Below are positions 33,230 through 45,800 of a DNA stretch of 64,000 bases, piece after piece (the stretch's first letter is position 1; each line of letters opens with the position of its first letter). A program made the translations under genes and the position numbers. The stretch lies in assembly GCA_002633005.1 (NCBI GenBank), contig NMRA01000175.1:528916-592915 (forward strand). The letters run 5' to 3'. The stretch comes from Phoronis australis. Taxonomy: Eukaryota; Phoronida; Phoronidae. Under the pieces are notes generated by a model. That model saw only the letters and a list, made by a program, of their open reading frames with translations, was not told the origin of the DNA and searched no databases.

Positions 33230-35220
33230 TATTTTTCAGTTCCGGAAATTGTTTATAAACCGACAAGACAATCAGTTGTCAAGGGGGCCGCTCTCCGGCG
33301 AGCCATTGCATCACTGCATTCCCAAGGTTTTTAGTATGGGTATAAAAATTCCTTGACCTGACGCCACTTGATTTATACCAGTAACAAAAAAAAATTCGGC
33401 ATCCGTTCGTGTGAAACACTTGAACACAAAGTAGAAAAAATTAATAGAAACCCATGGAAATCGATGAGCAATATGCGTGCATGTAAAGTCGTGTCATTGT
33501 ATACAACCATTGACCAATGGAACTGTACTTGTTTGTGTACATGTGCGTATTCGGAATTGAAGTCAGTTTGAATAAAAGGTGGCATCAAAATTTGCACAAT
33601 GATGGAGTTATAATAACTGATATGTTAACATTAAGTATTTCAATGAAAAAAGAAGAAACCACGACACCAAAAACACCCTGTACTGGTTGTTAAGGCACGC
33701 ACATATAGTGTATAGGTACATCGGTTACCCGCGTGTGCTTATGAACACCACTGCTTGGGCGGCCGAAGCCGGAGGTCGACGTATGCATTTGCACAGACCC
33801 AATTTCCCGAAAGGTGATTGTAATTGTTTACTTCACGTTATACCAAGGAATAATTAATATGCAGACGTTTTTTCAAAAATAAAACGCATGTAAGGACTGC
33901 TGAGGTGTCACAAGGAAAATTACTTCAGTGATACACTACTTTTCTTTAATATCTAGTATTACCGGGAAGAGATAACCACTTCCTGCTATTACTTGTCCTA
34001 GTACCTAATTCATCTTAGCGTGGTGAACTGGTAATTTGTACAGTTTGAAACGACATGGTCACACAGTTCAAAATATTGTGTTATAGACTCCGCTGTAAAA
34101 CAACTTGACACGCCGCGGAACTAGAGTTTTAAAAAGGCATTCGCATTATTAATTTTTACCAATATCAATTTTTACGCTACTCAGTGTACCCCTTTTATGC
34201 GACCATGATGTGGGGAATCACTAATAACGAGCACACTTCCATATTATTGGCCATCCAGAACGAGAAGGACAAGAAAAATGTTCACACAGAAACAACACAT
34301 TGAGATACTGTAACCATTTCAAACAATAAAGATTCGATTTATTTCAAAAAATATTTCAAAATATCATCATCACGCAGTAAAATCCCACCGTGACAGTAAA
34401 AGGGAAATGTTTAGCAGGTACAAAGTTTCTGTACCGTACTGGTACCATACATGCACTCCACTTCAGCAAAAGTCAGGTTTCAACCAACTCTAAGTTAATC
34501 CCTCAATTCAGTTGAATCCGACATTTACTGGCACACAATTATGTTACTAGTATATTTATATTGACAACACCCCGCCACAAAATAAATAAAATGACAAAAC
34601 TCAATGGTCGTAAACTCTATCTGCCTTGTCCTACATACCCAGGTATTAATACACTAAATATCAGAAGATCATAAACAGGACCGTGAGAATACAAAAATGA
34701 TGGTTTTCCTCGAGTAAGCCAGTTGCAGATTTTAAAAGATCGCCAGGCTACAGAACATTTGTCCCATCTCTTGAAATCTACAGTAACAACCCATCTACCG
34801 TCTCAATATAACCTAGTTGTTGGGTGTAGCATTCTTGGGGTTTCCCTTCCTTCGATCCTGTTCTATTCTTAGTAACCTGGTTATATTAATAAATCGTCGT
34901 ATTGGGTCCAAACTGTAAAAATGCACAACTATTAATCTTGCAGTCACTTTCTGTGTTTCTTCTTTGCTAGAAAACAACAGATATCTTTATACTAGAAATC
35001 AAACTTTATTTTTTTCAGTAATTTGTTATCTTTTCTGCTATAACTAAAGACCCTTTAATTCTGTGTTCAAGTATGCAATGATTTTCTTGGATGATTTTCA
35101 AAAAATCCTAGTTTGCACTTGATGATACTAACATAAAAGCTATGAGTATTTACTTGAAATCTCGTGTTGTTACCAATATTGGTTCCTAGATACTACACAG
35201 TACACACGCATCTCCATCCC
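33230..35220. other. Intergenic, nothing recognisable
   Basis: AT-rich sequence without long frames, tandem repeats or recognisable domains. An AATAAA at about 34326 (plus) and a matching hexamer on the other strand at about 34338 are present but not linked to a gene. Confidence 0.35.
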
Positions 35221-35226
35221 GATCAG

Positions 35227-35239
35227 CAAGATGGCGGAC
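35227..35239 (+). promoter_or_regulatory. YY1-type core promoter motif, orphan
   Basis: CAAGATGGCGGAC, identical to the 13-mer at 57142-57154. In animals this motif is often found just downstream of TSSs. No plus-strand gene is recognisable downstream, so its meaning is open. Confidence 0.35.
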
Positions 35240-35340
35240 CACTCCGCTCAACGAAAACCACGTGACTTCAACTCTAGTTATATTCATCTCATTGGTTTGT
35301 GGTCTGTTATCAAATGCGGACCTAGCTAGGATACCATGAC

Positions 35341-35361
35341 GGGGGGGGGGGGGGGGGGGGN
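35341..35361. repeat. Poly-G run ending in N
   Basis: Twenty G residues followed by an N; length is unreliable and the N probably reflects a sequencing break. Confidence 0.8.
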
Positions 35362-35454
35362 CAATATTTCCTCATGCTTCACGCTGCTGTTTCAGTTTGC
35401 TTCCGGCAGCCAAAGGGGAGGCAGCCCCCCTGCCCCCCAAATCCGCCTATGGTT

Positions 35455-35640
35455 ATACAGACAAATCGGTGCTTAATTCATGTTCAAGAAATCTAAGTGG
35501 ACAGACGTGCCTTTTCGGAGTGCATTTTTATACTGTCGCTGACTTTTGTTTACGTTACTGTCCTGTATTCACACAGTAGGAATAATACACCGGCTAAGTC
35601 GGTCAGTGTGCATCCGCTGTACACTCAATGTGCCAGTTCA
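35455..35640 (+). repeat. Dispersed repeat, inverted relative of 26185-26440
   Basis: It shares 'cggtgcttaattcatgttca', 'ggagtgcatttttatactgt' and 'gtattcacacagta' with the copy at 26 kb in opposite orientation. Confidence 0.75.
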
Positions 35641-35751
35641 AGCACACCGCTTTTAATAAAACCGCATTGCTGCACAAACGATACTTGCTGTCACGCCGCT
35701 AAGAACCGTTCATACATGACGGCGTTCTCTCGTTCATTGACTTTACCAGAC

Positions 35752-35852
35752 CACAGGCACCTATAAGTAGCCCTCTATGGCCATATCGAATGTCAGTTGT
35801 GTACCTTTCTCTTTATTATGTTATATTGTAGAGGGCTACTTAACGATGCCTG
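35752..35852. mobile_element. 100-bp hairpin element
   Basis: Ends 'caggcacctataagtagccc' and 'gggctacttaacgatgcctg' are an imperfect inverted pair continuing into 'tctaca'-like inner bases. It looks like a small MITE. Confidence 0.65.
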
Positions 35853-36084
35853 TGACTGACGTATAGGGCTGTGCATGTGATAACTTCTAGTTCAATCCTT
35901 TCAGTGTTAACTGCCAAGCACAGTCTTTTGTTGGTATGACAACAGCTAGACCACGCCTTGTGAACAGTCAAGGTCAGTGCGAGTTGGTACGTTCGGAAAA
36001 AATAGATTGTCGTAACTTCGGTTTCAGTAGTGGGGCGATATTGGCGATTCTAAACATGAAAGAGCTTTGACGATCGAGGAATTC

Positions 36085-36248
36085 AGAAACTTCATTGCAT
36101 GGGGGGCGCGCAGCACTGAAAAAAGTGGGGGGCTAAAGCCCCCTCAGCCCCCCCTGTGGTGCACCGCCTATAGACTATGTGCAGTGTGGCGTTGAAAAAA
36201 GTGGGGGCTATAGTCCCCCCCAGCCCCCTCATGGTGCGCCGCCCATGT
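36085..36248 (+). repeat. Two tandem GC-rich hairpin units
   Basis: 'gaaaaaagtggggg' followed by a G-run/C-run palindrome and '(t/a)ggtgc(a/g)ccgcc' occurs twice, about 75 bp apart. Confidence 0.7.
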
Positions 36249-36249
36249 A

Positions 36250-37900
36250 TTGGCTTATGTTCAAATAATGTGTAGTTATAACTTAACTTTTATTTTTAAC
36301 AGCAAAGCACATAGTCTGGCTACGATCTTATTGGAGATTAGGGTAATTATCGAACAAAAGAGAGCTGGCCCTCCAACCATAAATGCCACAATGGAATTAA
36401 TCAGTCGTCTATAAGATATTGGTCATCTTTAATTTCCAACTCCACTGTTGGGCTATATATCGTTAAGTTGAGATCAACGGGAAAACGCCGTAATTACTGG
36501 TCCGCCATTTCTTTTTTTGTTGTAAAGCCGGCATCCAATGACTGCCGAGGTTACATCAACCGGTGACAAAACGCGCGCCACGGCATACCCTCGTGTTCGG
36601 ACACTCGCATGGAACCATGAAGCGAGTTGTTTTCGTACGCTGGTATCCGCGGTAGATTATTAATCTATACTTTCCGTCTACCGTGGGTACCAGGCCTACG
36701 GGAGCTAAGTATCTCCCGTGATTGTCAAATACCTCTTTAATCCACTTTTCTTTTTTACACTATTTCACACAGTTCACCAAAATATCAAAAGCGGATGCAA
36801 TTCTTTAGTAGTTCTGAGTACTTTATTTCCAGCCGGGCTGTCGATAGACACCAGAAACTCCTTTCTTTGTGGCTCGAGGGGTCCGATTGATTAATGTCTG
36901 TAAATATTTCACCTTTGTATCCAGATTCATAGTCGGAAACTAGCACTTGTGAAAATGTTGGTTTGTTTATAACCAAAACCCGACTTTAAATAAACTATGA
37001 GGAAATGATGTTGGTTTCGCCATGCAGTTGTCCAGTTTGACGACACAGAAACCCGCGCACGTACAACTTCGGTGCTCGATTCTTGGTTTGGCAGTGACAT
37101 CTCGATCATTGGGAGGTGACGACAGCTTCAAGGAAAGAAATTTTTCTAAAGTATTTCCGATCGCTGGAGATATAAGAGCTCCGAAAACTGACTGAGGGTA
37201 ACTTAGTTATCCTGAAACTAAACAGAACTGGATTTAAGTATCGGCGCCCATTGGCCACTAGCGCTCTCGTGGAGCTAAAAAGTGACAAGTCATCGTTCCA
37301 CCACAAAATTAACCCGCGTCAGCTGGAGAATAACGGACTAATGGCATTCTTTTCGCGCCGGTAAGGTTACGTTAATTAAGAAAGATTGTGTCCATTTTTT
37401 AATGACAGTAAGTCGATCTGTGCAAGGTATTGAACGCCCCCTAGGTCGTTCCTAACATGTACAGCTTTGCGCCAAGGCTACAGCGAAAGATTTTCAGGTC
37501 TTACCCGTGATTCTGTCTTCTTCACAGACCGGCTACGGTCGCCATCAGTGTTCTCAAAATGGTTTCATGCGTATACACGAGACTTCAAAGTGACGACTTC
37601 AAGTTTTAATTCTAAACCTTAAGTTGGTTATTGCCATAGACTAAAGGAATGCTATTCGTTGCCAGTTCCTCCGAAGTTTTGTTAGACATTAGTGTTTCCG
37701 TAAAAATGGACTCGTTGAGCCACGAACACCGGTGCTCGATGTTTCATGTCCGACTTGTTTTTAAACATCAGTTCTCGCCCAAATGAAAAAATATGACCCG
37801 AAATGCTCTTGCTGTTACATGACTGACTCCCAGTGACTTAAATTAACTGCAATGTGTGAAAGGAAATAGATTTTTTTTTTGAGAAAAGAATTGTTTTTAA
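36250..37900. other. Intergenic, nothing recognisable
   Basis: No frame with a recognisable domain. Short inverted segments occur near 36645-36700 ('tggtatccgcggtagattat' with 'taccgtgggtacca'-like partner), without other support. Confidence 0.35.
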
Positions 37901-37906
37901 CTAGGG

Positions 37907-38178
37907 TCCTTAGAAACACTAGAACATTTTGGTGCATTCCACAGCAAATGTGCCATTGGACAACAGACAAAGTGAACAATTTCCAGGGGACGCTGGGGAA
38001 ACACTAGAACATTTTGGTGCATTCCAAAGCAGATTTGTCATGGGACAATAGACAAAGTGAACAATTTTCAGGGGACACTGGGGAAACACTTACTAGAACA
38101 TTTTGGTGCATTCCAAAGCAGATGTGCTATCAGACCATAGAGACAAAGTGAACAATATCCAAGGGACATATGGGATTG
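37907..38178 (+). repeat. Tandem repeat, 85-89 bp x 3
   Basis: The units begin 'actagaacattttggtgcat' at about 37918, 38003 and 38092, and contain 'gacaaagtgaacaat' and 'aggggac'. They lie downstream of AP-1 mu. Confidence 0.85.
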
Positions 38179-38199
38179 CCAAATCACCTCAAAGAAACA

Positions 38200-39835
38200 A
38201 TAATTACTTAGACATTTATTCAGTTTCATGAATACCTTGACAATATAGATACCAATGTACCTTCGCATACCCAAGACCCTTCATTCTATAAACAAAACTC
38301 ATATGTATTTCTCATGAAAGGTAACAAGTAAACAATACTAAATCAGGATTCTTATGGTGATATTCAACTATAGGCAATGAATTTAGAGGATACATTTTTT
38401 AGAAACAGTTGACGAAATTAAAATCCACAAAAGAAGACAACAAACAAGCAACTATAAACATCCAAACACCATTTAGTCCAAATGTCTCTTTCCAAGAAAT
38501 ATTATGTAAATTACATATTGACAATTAAACTAAACACCTAAACATCTGCCAGATAAAAATGATTAAAATTCCTATTTTTGTTCAACTTAACCAATTATAA
38601 CAGTGGTGAAGATGGAAAATGAAAACCTGTCAAAGAGGTGAACCAAGTCAAAAGTCGGTAAAAATCTAACAATACATAAATGGAATACAGGCCTGTTTGA
38701 ACTGCGAGTTGGGGTGCTCTGTGCAATCCAACACGTAGTCAATAACAGTCTAAACTCCATTGCAAATGACAATACCAGAGGAGTTTATTCCAAATTTTTA
38801 GAAAATACTTTTCAAACAATACGTAAGGAAGGGACTCCAACCCCTATCGTCTTCACTGACCAAGACTTGTGGGTGGCAATCGGACAGCAGCCAATCGGGG
38901 ATGAGATAGAGAATGATGAGCACATCACACGGAAGTGAGATTGGGAACATAGCCTCACTTCCAGGTTTTGCTCAGCATACTGCATGGTCTCTGTAATCCT
39001 TACAAACGAGAAGTACTGTGATTCTTTTGTAGTTGATAATTTTAATAATTTGGATTCTTAAATTTTGCTCTGCTTATCACTAGTACATACTTTCTCCAAA
39101 AGTTTGTACACCTCCATAAAGAGTCTGACAGTTTGTACAACCATAAAACTCTTCAATAATTTCACAACACATGTCCTGACAATTGGGGGATTTCATCTAT
39201 GGTGCTGTTGACACTTTTCGAATGCATTGTGGGACGGTTGTTGCCTCTTGAACATCCAGTGACAGACAACTAGGCGACGAATAAACAATGACAAAAAACA
39301 ACACTTGCCACTCATGTGCATAAGAATTTAAAGCACGCATGGTTTTGGTGTGAGTACAAGGCAACAGAAATAAAAGATTGAAAACGAGCCTCAAATGAAT
39401 CAAATAATACATAGATCAGCGAGTCTTTTGCACGAAAGATTCTCAAGGCACGTGCTATACAATCAAGCTGAAGTCAAATCTCACCACCAAGAACAGAAAT
39501 TATGAATCAGGTTTCATGTTCACGAACTGATAACCATCCCACAATGCAACTGAAAAATGACAGCAGTGCCATAGAAGTTATAAAAGAACATTATATGAAC
39601 AACACACCGACAATCACTGCTGCAACTATTGAGGAGAATTCGTTGTAAATTATCATTGCAGTTATTAGGAAGAATATGGTATGGACAATGACACAATAAT
39701 CAATGCAATGAATGAGACACAGACGATCATCCTTTCATTCGCTGCTGTAGGTATCACTTCAAATGGCCATGGGGGTTGTTTTAATTGACAAATAATCCTA
39801 ACATGAAGTCGACACTAGGTTCGTGAGAAGTGTTA
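38200..39835 (-). other. AP1M1 3' flank and probable 3' UTR
   Basis: Sequence after the stop at 39836-39838. AATAAA-type hexamers on the minus strand occur near 38782-38787 and 38215-38220, so the 3' UTR may be 1.0-1.6 kb. The 74-codon plus frame at 38714-38938 has no recognised domain. Confidence 0.35.
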
Positions 39836-42800
39836 CTAGGTTGTAGTCTGTGTCCTCAGCTGGTAGTCCCCATTCTGGGTGATGTACCTTACCCAGGGAA
39901 GTGCCTGGTACCCACTCTTCTCAATGATCTTCAGGTAACGCACCTGCCAACCACAGACAAGAATAGGTAATAAGAAAAACAGTAATGAAAGTTTCAGTAA
40001 TCCATAAGCCATGAAAACAATACTGCCGGTGCAGTCACAAAATGCCTCTAAAAGGGAAAGCAGCATCCGTTTTGGTGTTACATTTTAAGTAAAAAAAGCA
40101 TTGATTTTTGGTTATCTTGGAGGGACAAATGACCTGCATCTTGGTTCTGTCTTCACTACCATTGGACAAACACAATGCTCAACAAAGACTGTAATCATTA
40201 GTGCGTAAGACGCCCTGTTGACGGACTGGTCCCATCACATTCTATTGTTCCCTTGAAATAAATACACGCTAGGGGACAGTAATCAATGCAGATATCGTAT
40301 CTACAAGATAACATGGGATCCACATTTTTATTAAACATAACACGATACAAGGTATCGTAAAATGGCTGGTGTAAATTAATGTAATAATAACTTGTGCATA
40401 TTCGCTATTTGGTATCTGAACGGTACTGAACAGCTTGTACTTTGACCCATCCCAAAGTTTAATCAAATGTCATCGACCCAATTCCACCACCAAAATTTCA
40501 TAAAAAACTGTTAATTATTTTTTGGACTAAACTGTTAGCATAAATTTTCTAAAAAGCCACATACATGGGGTGTAACCAGTGACAGTACTACCTTTGCAAA
40601 AACATGTAATCTTGCTAAAAATAACCTACCGCATGACATTAAAATTTCCCTTCAGAAAACTTTATCTGGAAACCAAACATACTGGCTAAGTTTACGATTC
40701 TGTCAACAAAAGGGGGTGCATGGAACTCTATTTGGAAAATTCAAAACACATACCAATGGCTTAGACTATAGTGAACCTATCATTGTGCATGTCTGAACTT
40801 CCAACATTGTCTTGAATGCTTATACAACCAAAACTAATTCTAACTGCAATTTGGCACCTTGTACCATTATTTATAAACAGTTCAATGAATAATTAATAAT
40901 AATAATATTATTACCTGTATGCCGGAGACAGTGAAGTAGGGGATCTCAAACTTGACTGCAATTGGTGGCTTCTGTGATACATCTTCACTCTCCACACTCG
41001 GTAGTCCAAAGTGAGCTCTCATCAAGTACTCCTTGCCACCCTATTGTCATAGAAACTGCTTGAGAAGTGCTTCTTTGAACTTAGAAGTATGACCTGGAAG
41101 GTCTGCAGTTGTCTTTAAGTCCCTAAACACCTACCATTACCCCCTCCAGTGTTCAGTAATGGAACTAAACCAACTTTCCACTTAGTCGACATCCTCATTG
41201 CTTTCGGCATATAAAACGAGGCAGGGCAATTACAGGGGCCCCGTGCTTTAAAAACCAGTCTAATGTCCGTGGAGAAAATTGGTTCTTAAAATGCAGGAGT
41301 CCTGTAAGTGATAATTCCCTAAAATGACAGATGTCCTCAACACTGATGGCTGGTTGCTCTCAAGACCAGACCATCACCTCTAACTTGAGTATAGATCTTT
41401 GACCAACATTGCAGCACAAATTCAAAAGTTTCACAGCGTTTTTGACAATGAAAAGTGAGAGCAATTTCAATACTTAGGAAAAAGTCGCTTGAGGGAAATT
41501 CCAAATCATATTCATTTAAGAAAAATTCTTTATCAAAATCATGGTAATAGCCACTTTCAGGGGGTCCGCCATATTGAGAACCAGACATTCAAAAAAAAAA
41601 CTTTGCAAGTGACCATTGCCAAAGCAACAGCTGTACAATGCAACATGATTTAAACAGCGTGTTGACTTAAAAAGATACTGAGCCCGATTTTGGCTTATTA
41701 ACAGATATTAAAAACGACTTTCCCGTCTAGTTCTCTGAAACAACATAATGCTCTACAACCCTCAAAAGTTTGGAGGAAAAAATTGGAAACTCCTTTCAAA
41801 GACTGCTAAAGGGGCAAGTGTGGCCTACGCTTTTAGCGAATTACACGGCAACTGTGGGAAAAGACCACCCACCAAGGACCACAATGTCCAACTTGTGACA
41901 TAGAGTATGAGGTTTAGTCGATTCCTGCCTTTAACTTGGAAGATTGATGCCAGTGATGCATTAGCAAGGGACAGAACGAGAACTGGTGGAAATCATCAAA
42001 ACATGATTTAGTATCCTTTTAAATAACAAAGGCATAGGCAGTGCTGAAACTTACAGGGAATGACTTGATGGTCCATATAACACAGCTAGTCTCTGGCATG
42101 TAACGACAGCTACCCAGAGTTGTTTTAAACTTGGGCGAGAATGCATCATCTGGCACAGGCACTATGATCTCTACGTTGTTTGCTGTAGAACGTCGCTTGA
42201 ACTGGCTCTTTGCCTGTGGAGTATTGAAAGTGATGCTCAGTGATAGCTCAGTCAACGGGGAACGTCACACACTGAGCTTAGCGTAACGGAGCTCAGCAAA
42301 ACCAAAACAAGTGTCCATAGGGTAAGAGTGACCTAGTGCACCCAATGTATTCATGGTAGCTTACCTCGTATATATATGTAGCAGCATTAACACTGCTCAC
42401 AGACTTAGAATACCTTAATCCACTCATGTTAACAGTAGCTTACCCAGTTAATATGAAGCAGCATTAACAGATCTATTTTACACAAGTGATATCCACATTC
42501 ACACCAAGACAACAAAAACTATAACAAAATATGTGACTTCGCTTCACTAAAATCTGCAGTGATATAGGCTATAACCAACGTTCTAATGAAACTATTTTTC
42601 TAAAACTCGATTTCACATCAAGCACTAACAGTATGGTGTAATAACTAGCAGTGAAATCCAAGCATTAGCCATGACAAAAACCAGGTACCCAAGATCAACT
42701 GTAAGTCCTCGGCTGGTAACCCCACATTAGTGGGTGTTCTCACCTTGACCATGTACTCCACACGACTGTGGGCATGTTTCTCAATCACTGACTCCACCCA

Positions 42801-45800
42801 AATCAGTGGTTTCACCTGAAAATCAAGACAGATACAAATCTGGCAACAATACTTCAGCAAGATAAAATGACGCAAACCCTTAAGCTACCATTAGAGGTAC
42901 AGCCCCAGACATCACAAGTTCCTGTGATCAAGAAACTCGTGATGAGTTGACGTATTGACAACATGGCAACCTCTATAAGCAAATACTTTAAACTATACAG
43001 CCTTCATCATTCCCAACTAGTCCTTCAGTATACATGTTGTCAAATGATCAGTTTTCAGCATTTGACCTCAGGGCTATACTAAACCTGCTACAACACCTAG
43101 ATAGAGTTCAATAGCTGTATCGTGGAAAGAAAAATCTGTCCAAAATCACGTGCTCTCATTGAAAATAAACGGCAAAGCCTCCCGTAATTTCGTGAAGTCT
43201 TGCTCTTTAGCAAGGTCCTAGAGTTACTTAAGTCAACCCTGCTTTCTGTCAAAAACGTAACAGACATGGTCTCACCCTTACTCAGATAAGAAGTAATTTC
43301 TGGTCAAGGGAAGAAGTCACAGTTCATTATTGCACTAAACTAGGCTCTAGATGTTGACTGGTAGGTTGTATTATGCGATGAGCATTGTTTCAAGCATTAA
43401 TAAACAACCATTTCTAGATGTTGATTGGTAGGTTGTATTATGCGACGACCATTGTTTCAAGCAATAACAAGCAACCAGTTCATTATTGCACTAGACTATG
43501 GTTGACTGGTAGGTTGTATTATGTGACGACCATTGTTTCAAGCAATAACAAACAACCAGTTCATTATTGCACTAGACTATGCTCTATATGTTGACTGGTA
43601 GGTTGTATTAAGCGACAACCATTGTTTCAAACACCAACAAACAACCAGTTCTAGATGTTGACTGATAGGTTGTATTATGCGATGACCATTGTTTCAAGCA
43701 TTAACAAACAACCAGTTCATTATTGCACTAGACTAGACTCTAAATGTTGACTGGTAGGTTGTATTATGCGACGCGCATTGTTTCAAGCAGTAACAAACAA
43801 CCAGTTCTAGATGTTGACTGGTAGGTTGTATTATGCAAAGCGCATTGTTTCAAGCATTAACAAACAACCAGTTCTTTCCAAGCTTAGAAATAGATTCTCA
43901 AGAATAATTTGAAACCAGTTTTTAATGGCAGGAGGTCTATACNTTGTTTCAAGCAATAACAAACAACCAGTTCACTATTGCACTAGACTATGCTCTATAT
44001 GTTGACTGGTAGGTTGTATTAAGCGACAACCATTGTTTCAAACAACAACAAACAACCAGTTCTAGATGTTGACTGATAGGTTGTATTATGCGATGACCAT
44101 TGTTTCAAGCATTAACAAACAACCAGTTCATTATTGCACTAGACTAGACTCTAAATGTTGACTGGTAGGTTGTATTATGCGACGCGCATTGTTTCAAGCA
44201 GTAACAAACAACCAGTTCTAGATGTTGACTGGTAGGTTGTATTATGCAAAGCGCATTGTTTCAAGCATTAACAAACAACCAGTTCTTTCCAAGCTTAGAA
44301 ATAGATTCTCAAGAATAATTTGAAACCAGTTTTTAATGGCAGGAGGTCTATACCAGAAGTTAGAATCTTTTTGGATGAAGGCTAAACATTTTGTGAATTG
44401 GCGTTCAACAAAATATGGAAATTCAACCAGGAAATGTATGCATCAAATGAATGCACAACTGCAGGAACACAAAGTACAGAACCAGCACATAACGAAAAGA
44501 GTACATGCCAAAAAAATTGGACAAAATGACACAGACTCTCCGTCATGAAAACTGGGCCCAAGCGTAAGCCCCCGTCATGACGGGTCTTTGCCCAGTGTAA
44601 AGGTATTTTTGGTGTGTACTGTAAGATTCAACTGCACATACGTGTGTGTTGAGCCTATAGGACATGAGCTCAAACTCTCCATCCGGTGGTATAAATGATA
44701 TGGTCCGGTCATTCTCAAACCTGGACAGCCGTACACACTGGTGAAACTTGACGTCCTCGAGCTCCACAGACTTGCTCTTGCCTCCTGAAGAAATATTGTA
44801 AATTAACATTTAATGTAGCCATTTCACGCGTAACAAAAACCAAAACATTTTTAATTCAACGGCAGGCTGTATTCAAACCAAACCATTTTTCTCTAAACTT
44901 AATTGGCCTGGTTTGAAACAAAAATCATGAGTCAGTGCCTCTCATGACTAGAAATCATTCAGTCTATTAATCTGAGTAAGAACGAGATTGATTAAAACAG
45001 TAAGTGGATTAAATCAAAAATTGACTTTTGACAAAAGGCATGAGGTTTTGGACCTTTTAATTGTATCATTGTCTGCCACAATGGTCCTAGCTATGACCAA
45101 CAGTACAATCCAGACTCCAAGTAATTTACTGAAACACTTAATTGTGGCGATTTCATCCACGGTGCTACCGTCATTTCCCAACGATGCTTATAAGCTAGTA
45201 AACATCCTGTGACATCACAGATAACTAGAGGATGTGTAACCTGATTGATTTTAATTTGAATACTGGGTGGTGAGATTTACAGCGTGATCGGATGACGTGC
45301 AAAACATTTGCCAATCTTTGTACTAATTTCGATGCATTTTGAAGCTCACTCCCAGTCTTTTGCTTCGTCAGACCATTGCTTCGTCGTATTAGCAACAAAA
45401 AGCATGTTGCAGTTTGCCCTTCGTTTCAATTCTGGTGGGATCAAGTGACAACTGCAGAATGATATGTTCTATCATATTGTTTCCAACTACCCTGTGATGT
45501 CACTTATGTTTATAAGCCAAAAATTGTCCCACAATGCATTTGAACTCCCCCCCCAAATGAATTACAAAACTTTTAATACACATTTTGAAAACAATGGGGA
45601 CTCCTTAATAAAAACAGTATTTTTTAAGATTCAGTAGTTTCATAATTATCAAGTTCACAACAAAGGTCATGATCACACATTTTTTTACCTGGCAAATAGA
45701 AACTTTTTAAAAACCTTTTCATTTCCATTGTTCACTATAATACCACTTCTAGAAAACTATTAATGACAAGATCATGAAAGTTACCGCAAAAAAATCAACA

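Noticed and set aside
43320-44300. CRISPR-like array
   Set aside because: Units are contiguous and of two related types without unique spacers, in an animal intron; it is a minisatellite.
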